Below the pieces are notes generated by a model that had not been told where the DNA came from, did no database searches, and worked only from the letters and a program-made list of their open reading frames with translations. 33,206 nucleotides of DNA from Odoribacteraceae bacterium (GTDB taxonomy: Bacteria > Bacteroidota > Bacteroidia > Bacteroidales > Marinifilaceae), in the NCBI GenBank assembly GCA_031276355.1, contig JAISNC010000110.1, positions 1-33,206 on the forward strand, given 5' to 3'. How positions within the stretch are numbered: the first letter of the stretch is position 1; every line of letters begins with the position of its first letter. Of this stretch, positions 7,832 to 14,786 are shown piece after piece. Both the position numbers and the translations under genes were made by a program.

Positions 7832-8700
7832 GGTGTATCTGTATTTTCGGTTTCGACTCGCGTTAACTCTACCTTCCTCGGCGGGAAGTTGATCTCGTGA
7901 ATGGCCCCGGTGGGGCAAGAACTGACGCACTTGCGGCATAGCTTGCACTTGTGGAAGTCGATGTACGCGAGGTTGCGCTCGACGGTGATCGCCCCGAAGG
8001 GGCACTCCCTGGCGCATTTGCCACACCCGATGCAGGCGGAGCCGCACGCCGCGCGGGCGATGGCCCCGCGGTCGCGGTTGACGCAACTCACGAACACGCG
8101 TCGCTCTTTGATCCCCCTGGCGCGCGCCTCGATGATCCCCCGCGGGCAGGCTTTCACGCAGGCCTCGCAACCCGTGCACGCCGCCTCGTCCACGACGGGC
8201 AACCCCGTGGTCTCGTCCACGCGGATAGCCCCGAACGCGCACGCCCGCGCGCAATCGCCGAGGCCGAGGCACCCGAACGGGCAATCGCCCTCCCCGCGGT
8301 ACAACGCGTGTTCCACGACACAAGAGGGGTAGCCGTCGTAGACGCTGGAGCGCGGTCGCCGGTCGTGATCCCCGTTGCACCTCACCACGGCCACCCGCGG
8401 GACGCGCGTCCCGGCTTCCAGCCCCAGCACGGCGGCGATGGCCGGCATGGTGGCCGCGTCGCCCGCGGGGCACGCGAGCCCTTCCAGCGAGTTGGCCCGG
8501 GCGATGGCCACCGCCAGCCCCCGGCAGCCCGGTTGCCCGCATCCCCCGCAGTTGGCCCCCGGCAGGAGCGCCTCGATCGCGTCGACCCGGGGGTCTTCCT
8601 CTACCCGGAATTTCCGGGCGACGAGGTAGAGGATGACGGCGGCCGTGATCCCGGTGGCGCATAGCGAGATGGCGGTGTAAATGATCATGCTGCTGTTCAT
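7825..8700 (-). CDS. rnfB: Rnf complex ferredoxin subunit RnfB
   Basis: A 291-residue iron-sulfur protein. An N-terminal helix (about 5-27) anchors it, followed by a four-Cys Fe-S motif CGGCGQPGC (51-59) with a further Cys at 77. Then come four [4Fe-4S]-type motifs: CPFGCLGLGDCARAC, CTGCEACVKAC, CIGCGKCAREC and CKLCRKCVSSC. This is the electron entry subunit that accepts electrons from soluble ferredoxin. The extended set of clusters is usual for anaerobic Bacteroidetes Rnf rather than the shorter proteobacterial form. It is the first gene of the rnf block, 62 bases after rseC. Confidence 0.95.
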   Translation of the reverse strand: MNSSMIIYTAISLCATGITAAVILYLVARKFRVEEDPRVDAIEALLPGANCGGCGQPGCRGLAVAIARANSLEGLACPAGDAATMPAIAAVLGLEAGTRVPRVAVVRCNGDHDRRPRSSVYDGYPSCVVEHALYRGEGDCPFGCLGLGDCARACAFGAIRVDETTGLPVVDEAACTGCEACVKACPRGIIEARARGIKERRVFVSCVNRDRGAIARAACGSACIGCGKCARECPFGAITVERNLAYIDFHKCKLCRKCVSSCPTGAIHEINFPPRKVELTRVETENTDTPC

Positions 8701-8762
8701 AAGGTATTCATGTTGTCTTTTTAAAATACGTGGTTATATTAAGGTGTCGCTCGTTCGCGCCG

Positions 8763-9173
8763 TCACGGGGACGCGAGCGTGAACGTTATCTCCCGGGCGA
8801 GCGCGTCGCGGCACGCGAAGAGCAGGAGGAGGTAGCCCGCGATGGCGGCGAGCGCGACCGCGGCCGTTGTCACTTCTCCCGCGCGGGGGGAGAGCAGCGC
8901 GACGACGGCGATCGCTATCACCGAGGGGACGATGTAGGCGAGAAACACCGACCGGGCGGCGTGCCTCCCGCTCACCCGCACCGTCACGCGTTCCCCGGCG
9001 TTGATGTTCCCGCCGGGGTGCCGGACGACGATCTCCCGCGTCTTCCCGCCGGACTGCCCGCACGCTCGCCGCGCGTGGCATCCCTCGCAGGCGGTGGGGC
9101 TTTCGATGGTCACCGTGACGCGTTCTCCTTCTACCCGCGTCACCACTCCCTCGTGTTCGATGCTGCTTGCCAT
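8763..9173 (-). CDS. rseC: RseC/MucC family (SoxR-reducing system) protein
   Basis: A 136-residue protein. The N-terminal part carries the family Cys motif ACEGCHARRACG (Cys-x2-Cys-x5-Cys, about residues 28-37), a beta-rich stretch, then two transmembrane helices (about 74-93 and 99-121). RseC proteins are inner-membrane partners of Rnf/Rsx-type complexes and are regularly encoded immediately before rnfB in Bacteroidetes, as here. It starts 3 bases after the der stop codon, so it is translated from the same message as the upstream GTPases. Confidence 0.9.
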   Translation of the reverse strand: MASSIEHEGVVTRVEGERVTVTIESPTACEGCHARRACGQSGGKTREIVVRHPGGNINAGERVTVRVSGRHAARSVFLAYIVPSVIAIAVVALLSPRAGEVTTAAVALAAIAGYLLLLFACRDALAREITFTLASP

Positions 9174-9176
9174 GCT

Positions 9177-10484
9177 TTACTTCTTCCGCGCGAATACCTG
9201 GATGGGCACGCCGGTGAACTTCCAGTGGGCCCGGATCTTGTTCTCGAGGAAACGCTTGTAGGGATCTTTCACGTACTGCGGCAGGTTGCAGTAGAACGCG
9301 AACGACGGCGTTTTCGTGGGTAGCTGGGTGACGTACTTGACGCGGATGTATTTCCCCTTGATGCTGGGCGGGGGGAAGTTCTCGATCTCCTCGAGCATCA
9401 CGTTGTTCAACTCGGAGGTCTTGATCTTTCTCGAGCGAGCGCGGTATACCTCGATCGCGGCCTCCAGGGCCTTCAGCACGCGCTGGCGCGTCAGGGCGGA
9501 GGTGAAGAAGATGTCCACGTCGTCGAACGGCGCGAGGCGGGCGCGTATCTCCTTCTCGTACTCGTGGGTGGTCGCGTGGTCTTTCTCGATCAGGTCCCAC
9601 TTGTTGACCACCACCACCACTCCCTTCCGGTTGCGCTCGATCAGGTGGAAGATCGTCAGGTCCTGGGCCTCCATGCCGCGGGTGGCGTCGACGAGCAACA
9701 TGCACACGTCCGAGTCCTCGATGGCGCGCACGGAGCGCATGACCGAGTAGAACTCCACGTCCTCGTGGACCTTCGCCTTTTTCCGCAGGCCGGCCGTGTC
9801 AATTAACATGAAATCGTGGCCGAAGCGGTTGTAGCGGGTGGCCAGGGCGTCGCGGGTCGTGCCGGCGATCTCGGTGACGATGTTCCGTTCTTGGCCGAGC
9901 AGGGTGTTGATCATGGAGGATTTGCCCACGTTGGGGCGTCCCACGATCGCGATCCGGGGCAGCGCCCCCGTGTCGTCGACGCTCTCCGCGCTGAAGTGCG
10001 ACGCGACCTTGTCCAGCAGTTCCCCCGTCCCGGCCCCGTTGATGGAGGAGACGGGGAAGATCTCCTCGCCGATGCCCAGCTTGAAGAACTCGTGGGTGTC
10101 GTGCAGTCGCTCGTTGTTGTCCACCTTGTTGACCACGACGTGCGTGGGCTTGTTGACGCGTCGCAGGAGGCGCGCGAAGCTCTGGTCGAGGTCGGTGATG
10201 CCCAGTTCCACGTCGCACATGAAGAGGATCACGTCCGCCTCCTCCATCGCCAGCACCACCTGCTTGTTGATCTCCTCCTCGAAGATGTCGGACGTGCTGG
10301 AGACGTATCCCCCGGTGTCGATCACCGAGAACTCTTTGCCGTTCCACTCCGATTTGCCGTAATTGCGGTCGCGGGTCACGCCGCTCTCCTCGTTCACGAT
10401 AGCCTGCCTGCCGCCCACCAGCCGGTTGAAGAGGGTCGATTTTCCCACGTTGGGGCGTCCCACGATTGCCACGATGTTGCTCAT
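9177..10484 (-). CDS. der: Ribosome biogenesis GTPase Der (EngA)
   Basis: A 435-residue tandem-GTPase protein acting in 50S subunit maturation. The first G domain has GRPNVGKS (9-16), DTGG (56-59) and NKVD (119-122). The second has GRPNVGKS (182-189), DTAG and NKWD. A C-terminal KH-like domain follows (about 350-430) with [13 protein letters not shown] and FYCNLPQYV. Double G domains plus KH are unique to Der. Length and motif order are normal. It lies 28 bases downstream of era and 3 bases upstream of rseC. Confidence 0.97.
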   Translation of the reverse strand: MSNIVAIVGRPNVGKSTLFNRLVGGRQAIVNEESGVTRDRNYGKSEWNGKEFSVIDTGGYVSSTSDIFEEEINKQVVLAMEEADVILFMCDVELGITDLDQSFARLLRRVNKPTHVVVNKVDNNERLHDTHEFFKLGIGEEIFPVSSINGAGTGELLDKVASHFSAESVDDTGALPRIAIVGRPNVGKSSMINTLLGQERNIVTEIAGTTRDALATRYNRFGHDFMLIDTAGLRKKAKVHEDVEFYSVMRSVRAIEDSDVCMLLVDATRGMEAQDLTIFHLIERNRKGVVVVVNKWDLIEKDHATTHEYEKEIRARLAPFDDVDIFFTSALTRQRVLKALEAAIEVYRARSRKIKTSELNNVMLEEIENFPPPSIKGKYIRVKYVTQLPTKTPSFAFYCNLPQYVKDPYKRFLENKIRAHWKFTGVPIQVFARKK

Positions 10485-10512
10485 GATTTCTCCTTAATTA
10501 TACGGGCACGCG

Positions 10513-11397
10513 TTAGAGTTGCTTGTACCCGAAGTTTTTTAACTCGGTTTCTTTATCTCGCCAGTCCTTCAGCACTTTCACGCGGAGGGACAGGAATACT
10601 TTCTTGTCGAGGAAGGCCTCGATGTCGAGGCGCGCTTCCGTGCCGACGCGCTTGAGGGCGCTCCCCTGGTGGCCGATGAGGATCCCTTTCTGGGAATCCC
10701 GTTCCACGTGGACGAGGGCCATGATGTCGACGCGCTTGTCGTCCTCCTTGAACTCCTCGATGACGACTTCCACGGAGTAGGGGATCTCCTTGTCGTAGTG
10801 GAGCAGGATCTTCTCGCGGATGATCTCGGCGACGAAGAAGCGGGCGGGCATGTCCGTCAACTCGTCTTTCGCGAAGTACGGCTCGCCGGCGGGGAGCAAC
10901 TCGACGATCCGCTTGTAGAGGTTGGGCACGTTGAAGTTCTCGGTGGCGGAGAGGGGGAAGATCTCCGCCCGCGGCAGTACCTGGCGCCACGTGTCGAAGA
11001 GCGCGTCGAGCCTCGCCGGGGTGGTGAGGTCGACCTTGTTGATCACCAGCAGCAGTGGCGCTTCCCGTTGCTTGACCCGCTCGAGGAAGCCGGCGTTCTT
11101 GTCGAATTTCTCCACGACATCCGTCACGTAGACGATGATGTCCGCGTCATCGAGCGCCGAGCGGGAGAAGTCGAGCATGTATTCCTGCATCTTGTAGCTG
11201 GGCTTGACGACCCCGGGCGTGTCCGAGAAGATGATCTGGTATCCCTCCTCGTTGACGATACCCTTGACGCGGTGCCGCGTCGTCTGCGACTTGGCGGTGA
11301 TGATGGAGAGCTTTTCCCCCACCAGCCGGTTCATCAGGGTCGATTTCCCCACGTTGGGGTTCCCCAGGATGCTTACGAAACCTGCCTTGTGTTCCAT
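10513..11397 (-). CDS. era: GTPase Era
   Basis: A 294-residue GTPase that binds 16S rRNA during 30S assembly. I chose the ATG at 11397 (MEHKAGFVSILGNPNVGKST). The upstream TTG at 11445 would add 16 residues but coincides with the -33 box of a promoter, so it is unlikely as a start. GNPNVGKS is at 12-19, with DTPG and NKVD downstream. The C-terminal KH domain shows ERDSQKGILIGHQGSALKRV. Length matches Era. It appears to be the promoter-proximal gene of the era-der-rseC-rnf-cca run. Confidence 0.97.
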   Translation of the reverse strand: MEHKAGFVSILGNPNVGKSTLMNRLVGEKLSIITAKSQTTRHRVKGIVNEEGYQIIFSDTPGVVKPSYKMQEYMLDFSRSALDDADIIVYVTDVVEKFDKNAGFLERVKQREAPLLLVINKVDLTTPARLDALFDTWRQVLPRAEIFPLSATENFNVPNLYKRIVELLPAGEPYFAKDELTDMPARFFVAEIIREKILLHYDKEIPYSVEVVIEEFKEDDKRVDIMALVHVERDSQKGILIGHQGSALKRVGTEARLDIEAFLDKKVFLSLRVKVLKDWRDKETELKNFGYKQL

Positions 11398-11415
11398 GTT
11401 TTCATGATTTTGGCG

Positions 11416-11445
11416 CGAAGATACAATAAAATCGCCAACCGGCAA
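11416..11445 (-). promoter_or_regulatory. Promoter of era (TTG-N19-TATCTTCG)
   Basis: On the minus strand a TTG at 11445-11443 is followed after exactly 19 bases by TATCTTCG at 11423-11416, one mismatch from TAnnTTTG. Spacing is that of Bacteroidetes housekeeping promoters. The transcript would begin about 10-15 bases before the era ATG, so this may be the main promoter for the long downstream run. Confidence 0.6.
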
Positions 11446-11759
11446 CGCGCCGCCCCGTAGAAGGCATAAAGCAGTGTGTCATATAGAGATGCGGTATACC
11501 GCTTCTATATGACACATCGTATGGAAAAAGTCTCTTAAGCGTGTCGCCCGGTCACTTCCCGTCGAGCGCTGTATCAATCTCGTGAAGGAGATACGCGTAA
11601 TGCTCTCGCGTCTCCCCCGTGGCCGAGCGGACGCGGCGGCGCAACAAGGCGCGCCGGCTCGAGCGGGTGGCGCGCCGGTTTGAACCGGTGACTCGTCCGA
11701 TTGAGTGGTGATGCCTGGTCAATCGAGACGCGCCCGTCCTCGCCGCGGCCGTTGCCGTG
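11446..11759. other. Gene-free region rich in inverted repeats
   Basis: About 310 bases between the divergent era and sigma promoters have no convincing gene on either strand. They contain a large palindrome at 11475-11516 (separate entry), two copies of GGCGCGCCGG near 11650 and 11669, a CCGGTT-TG-AACCGG hairpin near 11675-11688, and an 11-bp bulged stem around 11693-11732 (CGTC CGATTGA paired with TCAATCG A GACG). A 27-codon frame at 11601 preceded by GAAGGAG is the only start-like signal and is not supported by any family. The region could encode a structured RNA or be a repeat insertion; I cannot tell which. Confidence 0.4.
11475..11516. repeat. 42-bp near-perfect palindrome
   Basis: Outer arms TGTGTCATATAGA (11475-11487) and TCTATATGACACA (11504-11516) are perfect inverted copies. 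The centre holds a perfect 12-bp palindrome GCGGTATACCGC, with 3 and 1 unpaired bases at the joints. There is no T-run on either side, so it is not a typical terminator. It could be an operator dyad, a cruciform or the trace of a small mobile repeat. Confidence 0.75.
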
Positions 11760-11790
11760 TTTGTAAAACGGGAATGATTTTATACTTTTG
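11760..11790 (+). promoter_or_regulatory. Promoter of the ECF sigma gene (TTTG-N19-TACTTTTG)
   Basis: TTTG at 11760-11763 and TACTTTTG at 11783-11790 are separated by exactly 19 bases, a full match to the Bacteroidetes vegetative promoter. Transcription would start near 11797, giving a leader of about 50 bases before the sigma gene ATG at 11850. The sigma factor is therefore likely made under the housekeeping sigma factor and held inactive by an anti-sigma factor. Confidence 0.8.
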
Positions 11791-11849
11791 CGGTACCATT
11801 TTATCAGGATTATCACAACGTGCACGCGTGAAACTATAACGAGTTATTC

Positions 11850-12374
11850 ATGGAAGTATCGAGACAAGTGGCCCTTTTCCAGGCGGGAGATGAAAGTGTT
11901 TTCCGGGAGATATACGAACGGCACGCCCCCGCCTTGCGTTGTTTCGCGGCGAGGTACGCGCTGGGGCGGGAGGAGATCGATGACGTGGTGCAGGAGGCGT
12001 TCGTGTGCCTGTGGGAGAAGCGGCGGGAGTTCTCCGCCGGGGACGCGATCAAGGCGTACCTTTACCGCGTGGTGCAACGCAAGAGCCTGAACTTGATCCG
12101 CCACCGGAAGACGAGGGAGCGTTACGAGGCGGTGCCCCGCGAGGAGGGCGAGGAGTCGTTCCTGGAGGGGATGCTGGAGGCGGAGCTGTTCCGGCTCGTG
12201 CTGGCCGTCTTCGAGGAGCTACCGCCGGCCTGCAAGGCGGTCTACCGGATGAGCCTGGAGGGCATGTCGCACGAGCAGATCGCGGCGAGCCTGCGGATCA
12301 GCGTGAACACGGTGAAGAAACAGAAGAATAACGCGCATCGCTACATGCGCGAGCGCCTGAAGGGGCTGGCGTGA
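11850..12374 (+). CDS. ECF RNA polymerase sigma-70 factor (FecI-like)
   Basis: A 174-residue extracytoplasmic-function sigma factor. Region 2 spans about 18-87 (FREIYERHAPALRCFA, EEIDDVVQEAFVCLWEKR, AYLYRVVQRKSLNLIRHRK), and region 4 spans about 112-170 (ELPPACKAVYRMSLEGMSHE, then the helix-turn-helix IAASLRISVNTVKKQ). It belongs to the FecI-like group expanded in Bacteroidetes, whose members are normally encoded directly upstream of a FecR anti-sigma and a SusC/SusD pair in the same direction. Here fecR-susCD lies on the opposite strand and converges on this gene, with fecR 8.4 kb away. It is still the obvious partner, as no other sigma gene is in the window. Its stop codon overlaps the T-run side of the convergent operon's terminator. 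Confidence 0.92.
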   Translation: MEVSRQVALFQAGDESVFREIYERHAPALRCFAARYALGREEIDDVVQEAFVCLWEKRREFSAGDAIKAYLYRVVQRKSLNLIRHRKTRERYEAVPREEGEESFLEGMLEAELFRLVLAVFEELPPACKAVYRMSLEGMSHEQIAASLRISVNTVKKQKNNAHRYMRERLKGLA

Positions 12375-12405
12375 AAAAACATTCCCGGCGGAGAAGCCGG
12401 GAATG
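12374..12405 (-). terminator. Rho-independent terminator of the SusCD operon
   Basis: A perfect 10-bp stem (CATTCCCGGC at 12380-12389, GCCGGGAATG at 12396-12405, 6-base loop) is followed on the minus strand by six Ts (12379-12374). It lies about 150 bases beyond the stop of the PKD-like lipoprotein gene. No T-run follows on the plus strand, so it serves the minus-strand operon. Confidence 0.85.
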
Positions 12406-12473
12406 TCGCGAACGTTTAGGGACGCGAAATTAAGCACTCGTGTTACGCGCGTTTCGGGAACTCCTTCCACTCC

Positions 12474-12531
12474 CCCCGCCCGGAGGGCAGGACGGCAACC
12501 GGGCACGGTACCGCCCCCCCCCCGGGCGGGG
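12474..12531. repeat. GC-rich inverted repeat with a C10 run
   Basis: CCCCGCCCGG (12474-12483) and CCGGGCGGGG (12522-12531) are perfect inverted copies 38 bases apart. A run of 10 Cs lies at 12514-12523. It is in the gap between the PKD-like gene and its terminator, with no T-run. Long C-runs are prone to slippage and to assembly error. Confidence 0.5.
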
Positions 12532-12551
12532 ATCCTGGTTCGCGCCAAGAC

Positions 12552-14018
12552 TTAGTACTTCCACGTGCCTTTCGCGAGCAGCGAGACGATCTTCCCGTCC
12601 ATCTCGAGCGGCGGCTCGAGCGACTTCCCGGTGGCGATGTCGATCACGTGGATGTAGCTCTTCGCCCCGTCGCGGGTGGCGACCAGCAGGCGCTTGGCCG
12701 CCGGCCCGCTCTTGTCGACGGTCATGGCGGTCACTTCCCCCCGGGGGGCGGTGAACCAGTCGAGGGGGGCGCTCCCCTTCTCGTGCAGCCGCTTGACGGT
12801 GTTGCCCGTGGCGAGGTACCAGTACTCGGCGTTGTAGAAGCAGACGGAGCGCTCGTCGACGAGGTTCGCATGCTCGCCGAGGCGGGTGACGGTCATGTTT
12901 ATAATTATCTCCCACGTTACCGGGTCGAAGTCATCCACGATGGTGATGCCGTAGAGGTAGGCCTTTCGCTCGGCGCTGTTGTAGAGGATGGCGCGGACTT
13001 CCGTGTAGGCGGAGGTGCCGCCCGTCCCGCCCGCCAGGAAGCGTTGCCCGGCGGTGGAGAGGTCGCCCTCGACGGTCAACGGGGTGATCTTGTCGTAGAG
13101 GAGCGGGTCGGTGCCCGGCTCGAGTTGCAAGAACTGTTCGCTCTTGTTGTCGTAGGTCATCCAGGCATAGGCATCGATCGTCATGTTCGTTTCCGCCCAC
13201 CCGGCGAAGTCGTACGCGTCCTCGTCGACGGGGACGGGGCGATAGATGGCCTTGTTCCCCATGTAGTTGTAGTTATAGAGTTTCCCGCCGCCGACGATCA
13301 TCCCGCCCATGTAGAGGGTGAGGCGTTCCGGGGTGAAGTCGCCGTCGTAACCGCCGCGGATCGTCTCCCCGGAAAGGGAGCGTTGCAGGGCCAGCGTGGC
13401 GGGGTTGAGGATGGAGAGTTGCCTCTCCCCCTCGCCGCAGAGGACACCCAGTTCCGCCCCCAGTAGCCCGGAGTAGTAGACCTGTCGCGGCTTTTTGCCG
13501 AGAGGCCCGAAGGCGGGGTTGGCCTCCTCGAAGAGGTCGTGGACGAGCGTCCCGCCGGGCTTGTCCCTGCGCTGGAAGGAGAGGCGGGCGGTCTCGTCGG
13601 CCCGTTCGCTGAGGATGAAGAGGCCGGTGGTGATGGAGGTGGTGACGATGACCTTGAAGTTCTTGTAGTATTTCAGGCCCGTGGCGTTGTCGGTCACGCG
13701 CAGCCCGGCCTCGTAGTAGGCGGTGCCGGTGTTGGGTGCCAGCGTGACCGGCGCGCGGAGCACGGGGGCGGTGGAGATGACCTCGTGGTTGATTTTCCAC
13801 TCGTGGCTTAGATCCGTCAAGGGGCCCGCGGCGAAGCGGGGCGCGGGGTCGATGACGAGCGTGTCGAACTGGTCGACGCGGTAGGTGGTGTCAGCCGCGA
13901 ACCCGTCGATCTCGATGGTGTTCAGGCGGGTGTATTCGTAGTTCCCGTTGTCCGTCGTGCAGCCGCCGGCGAGGGCGACGAGGAGCAGGGCGCATGTCGT
14001 GTTTTTCATGTACTTCAT
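12552..14018 (-). CDS. PKD-like family surface lipoprotein
   Basis: A 488-residue protein with a lipoprotein signal (MKYMKNTTCALLLVALAGGC, Cys20). A second Met three codons in is an equally good start. The N-terminal part (about 25-125) has an Ig/PKD-like beta pattern (YRVDQFDTLVIDP, LSHEWKINHEVI). The rest reads like a beta-propeller-type fold with repeated strands (LYMGGMIVGGGKLYNYNY, LLVATRDGAKSYIHVIDI). Proteins of this PKD-like family are found as the last gene of SusC-SusD-DUF4843 operons in Bacteroidetes and are thought to be outer-surface accessory lipoproteins. There is no catalytic signature. It is 18 bases downstream of the DUF4843-like gene. Confidence 0.8.
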   Translation of the reverse strand: MKYMKNTTCALLLVALAGGCTTDNGNYEYTRLNTIEIDGFAADTTYRVDQFDTLVIDPAPRFAAGPLTDLSHEWKINHEVISTAPVLRAPVTLAPNTGTAYYEAGLRVTDNATGLKYYKNFKVIVTTSITTGLFILSERADETARLSFQRRDKPGGTLVHDLFEEANPAFGPLGKKPRQVYYSGLLGAELGVLCGEGERQLSILNPATLALQRSLSGETIRGGYDGDFTPERLTLYMGGMIVGGGKLYNYNYMGNKAIYRPVPVDEDAYDFAGWAETNMTIDAYAWMTYDNKSEQFLQLEPGTDPLLYDKITPLTVEGDLSTAGQRFLAGGTGGTSAYTEVRAILYNSAERKAYLYGITIVDDFDPVTWEIIINMTVTRLGEHANLVDERSVCFYNAEYWYLATGNTVKRLHEKGSAPLDWFTAPRGEVTAMTVDKSGPAAKRLLVATRDGAKSYIHVIDIATGKSLEPPLEMDGKIVSLLAKGTWKY

Positions 14019-14036
14019 TTTCGTAGGTTTTCGCGT

Positions 14037-14774
14037 TTAATTGGGGTAGGGGATGACGATCCGGATGGAAGGCTCGTCGAGGTAGTAGGTCTCGTGTTCC
14101 TCGAAGTGGCGTCGCAGGTCGACGAGGGCGGTCAGCTCTTGCGGCGTGTCCCACCAGCTGGGGTAGGGGCTTGTTGGCTCGCCCTTCCCGTTGCCTTTCC
14201 AGACGCCCATCCACGCGCGGTAGATCTGCGGGTCGTAGGTGTCCCCGAAACGCTCGTTCCACGCGCTGTTCCACCACTCCGGTCGCTCGAGGATGTCGGA
14301 GACCTGGACGACGACGTGGAGGTGCTCCTGGACGCCCGCCTGGAAGTCGCCCCCGTCGCGGATCGTGAGGCCGATTTTCTTGGCTTCCCGCGCCATGTCG
14401 GCGGCGCGGACGAAGACGACGCGGATCGAGTCCGTTGTTTTCCCGGCGGGGAGCACCTGACGGGCGCTGATCGGCTCGTGATGCACGCCCTCGCGCGTGT
14501 CGCCGAGGGGGGTGATCTCGACGTGATACTCCCGGTCGCGGCCGGCGGCGAACCCGACCACCTCGACGGGGATGCAGATCTCGCGTCGCGTGGCGACGAG
14601 GTCGAAGGCGAAGGAGTAGACGATGGTGTCCTGGCGGATGATGAGGGAGGAGTCCCCGCGCGGCATCTGGAAGTGGATCGCGGCGGGGGCGTTGAACATC
14701 TCTTTCGGGGCCTCGGAGCAGGCGGCGGCGAGGGCCAACGCGCCGGTGACGATGATATAATGGATTCGTTTCAT
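14037..14774 (-). CDS. DUF4843-type surface lipoprotein
   Basis: A 245-residue protein starting with a lipoprotein signal (MKRIHYIIVTGALALAAAC, Cys19). The text AIHFQMPRGDSSLIIRQDTI, a beta-sandwich middle with EYHVEITPLGDTREGVHHEP, and the C-terminal WNSAWNERFGDTYDPQIYRA with a W-rich loop match what I recall of DUF4843 proteins. Those sit between SusD and a PKD-like protein in small Bacteroidetes transport operons. The biochemical role is unknown; a surface-exposed accessory of the SusCD transporter is the inference. It is 12 bases downstream of susD. Confidence 0.78.
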   Translation of the reverse strand: MKRIHYIIVTGALALAAACSEAPKEMFNAPAAIHFQMPRGDSSLIIRQDTIVYSFAFDLVATRREICIPVEVVGFAAGRDREYHVEITPLGDTREGVHHEPISARQVLPAGKTTDSIRVVFVRAADMAREAKKIGLTIRDGGDFQAGVQEHLHVVVQVSDILERPEWWNSAWNERFGDTYDPQIYRAWMGVWKGNGKGEPTSPYPSWWDTPQELTALVDLRRHFEEHETYYLDEPSIRIVIPYPN

Positions 14775-14786
14775 GTCGACGTGTTT

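Noticed and set aside
11398-11445. TTG start extending Era by 16 residues
   Set aside because: The TTG is the -33 box of a well-spaced promoter, and Era proteins normally begin at the later ATG.
11601-11684. 27-codon plus ORF with GAAGGAG upstream
   Set aside because: The peptide is low-complexity Ala/Gly/Arg, Bacteroidetes rarely rely on such ribosome sites, and there is no promoter for it.
11615-11700. tRNA-like pieces: GTGGCCGAGCGGA resembling a D arm and GGTTTGAACC resembling a T arm
   Set aside because: The would-be acceptor strands do not pair and no anticodon stem fits; position 56 of the T loop would also be T instead of C.
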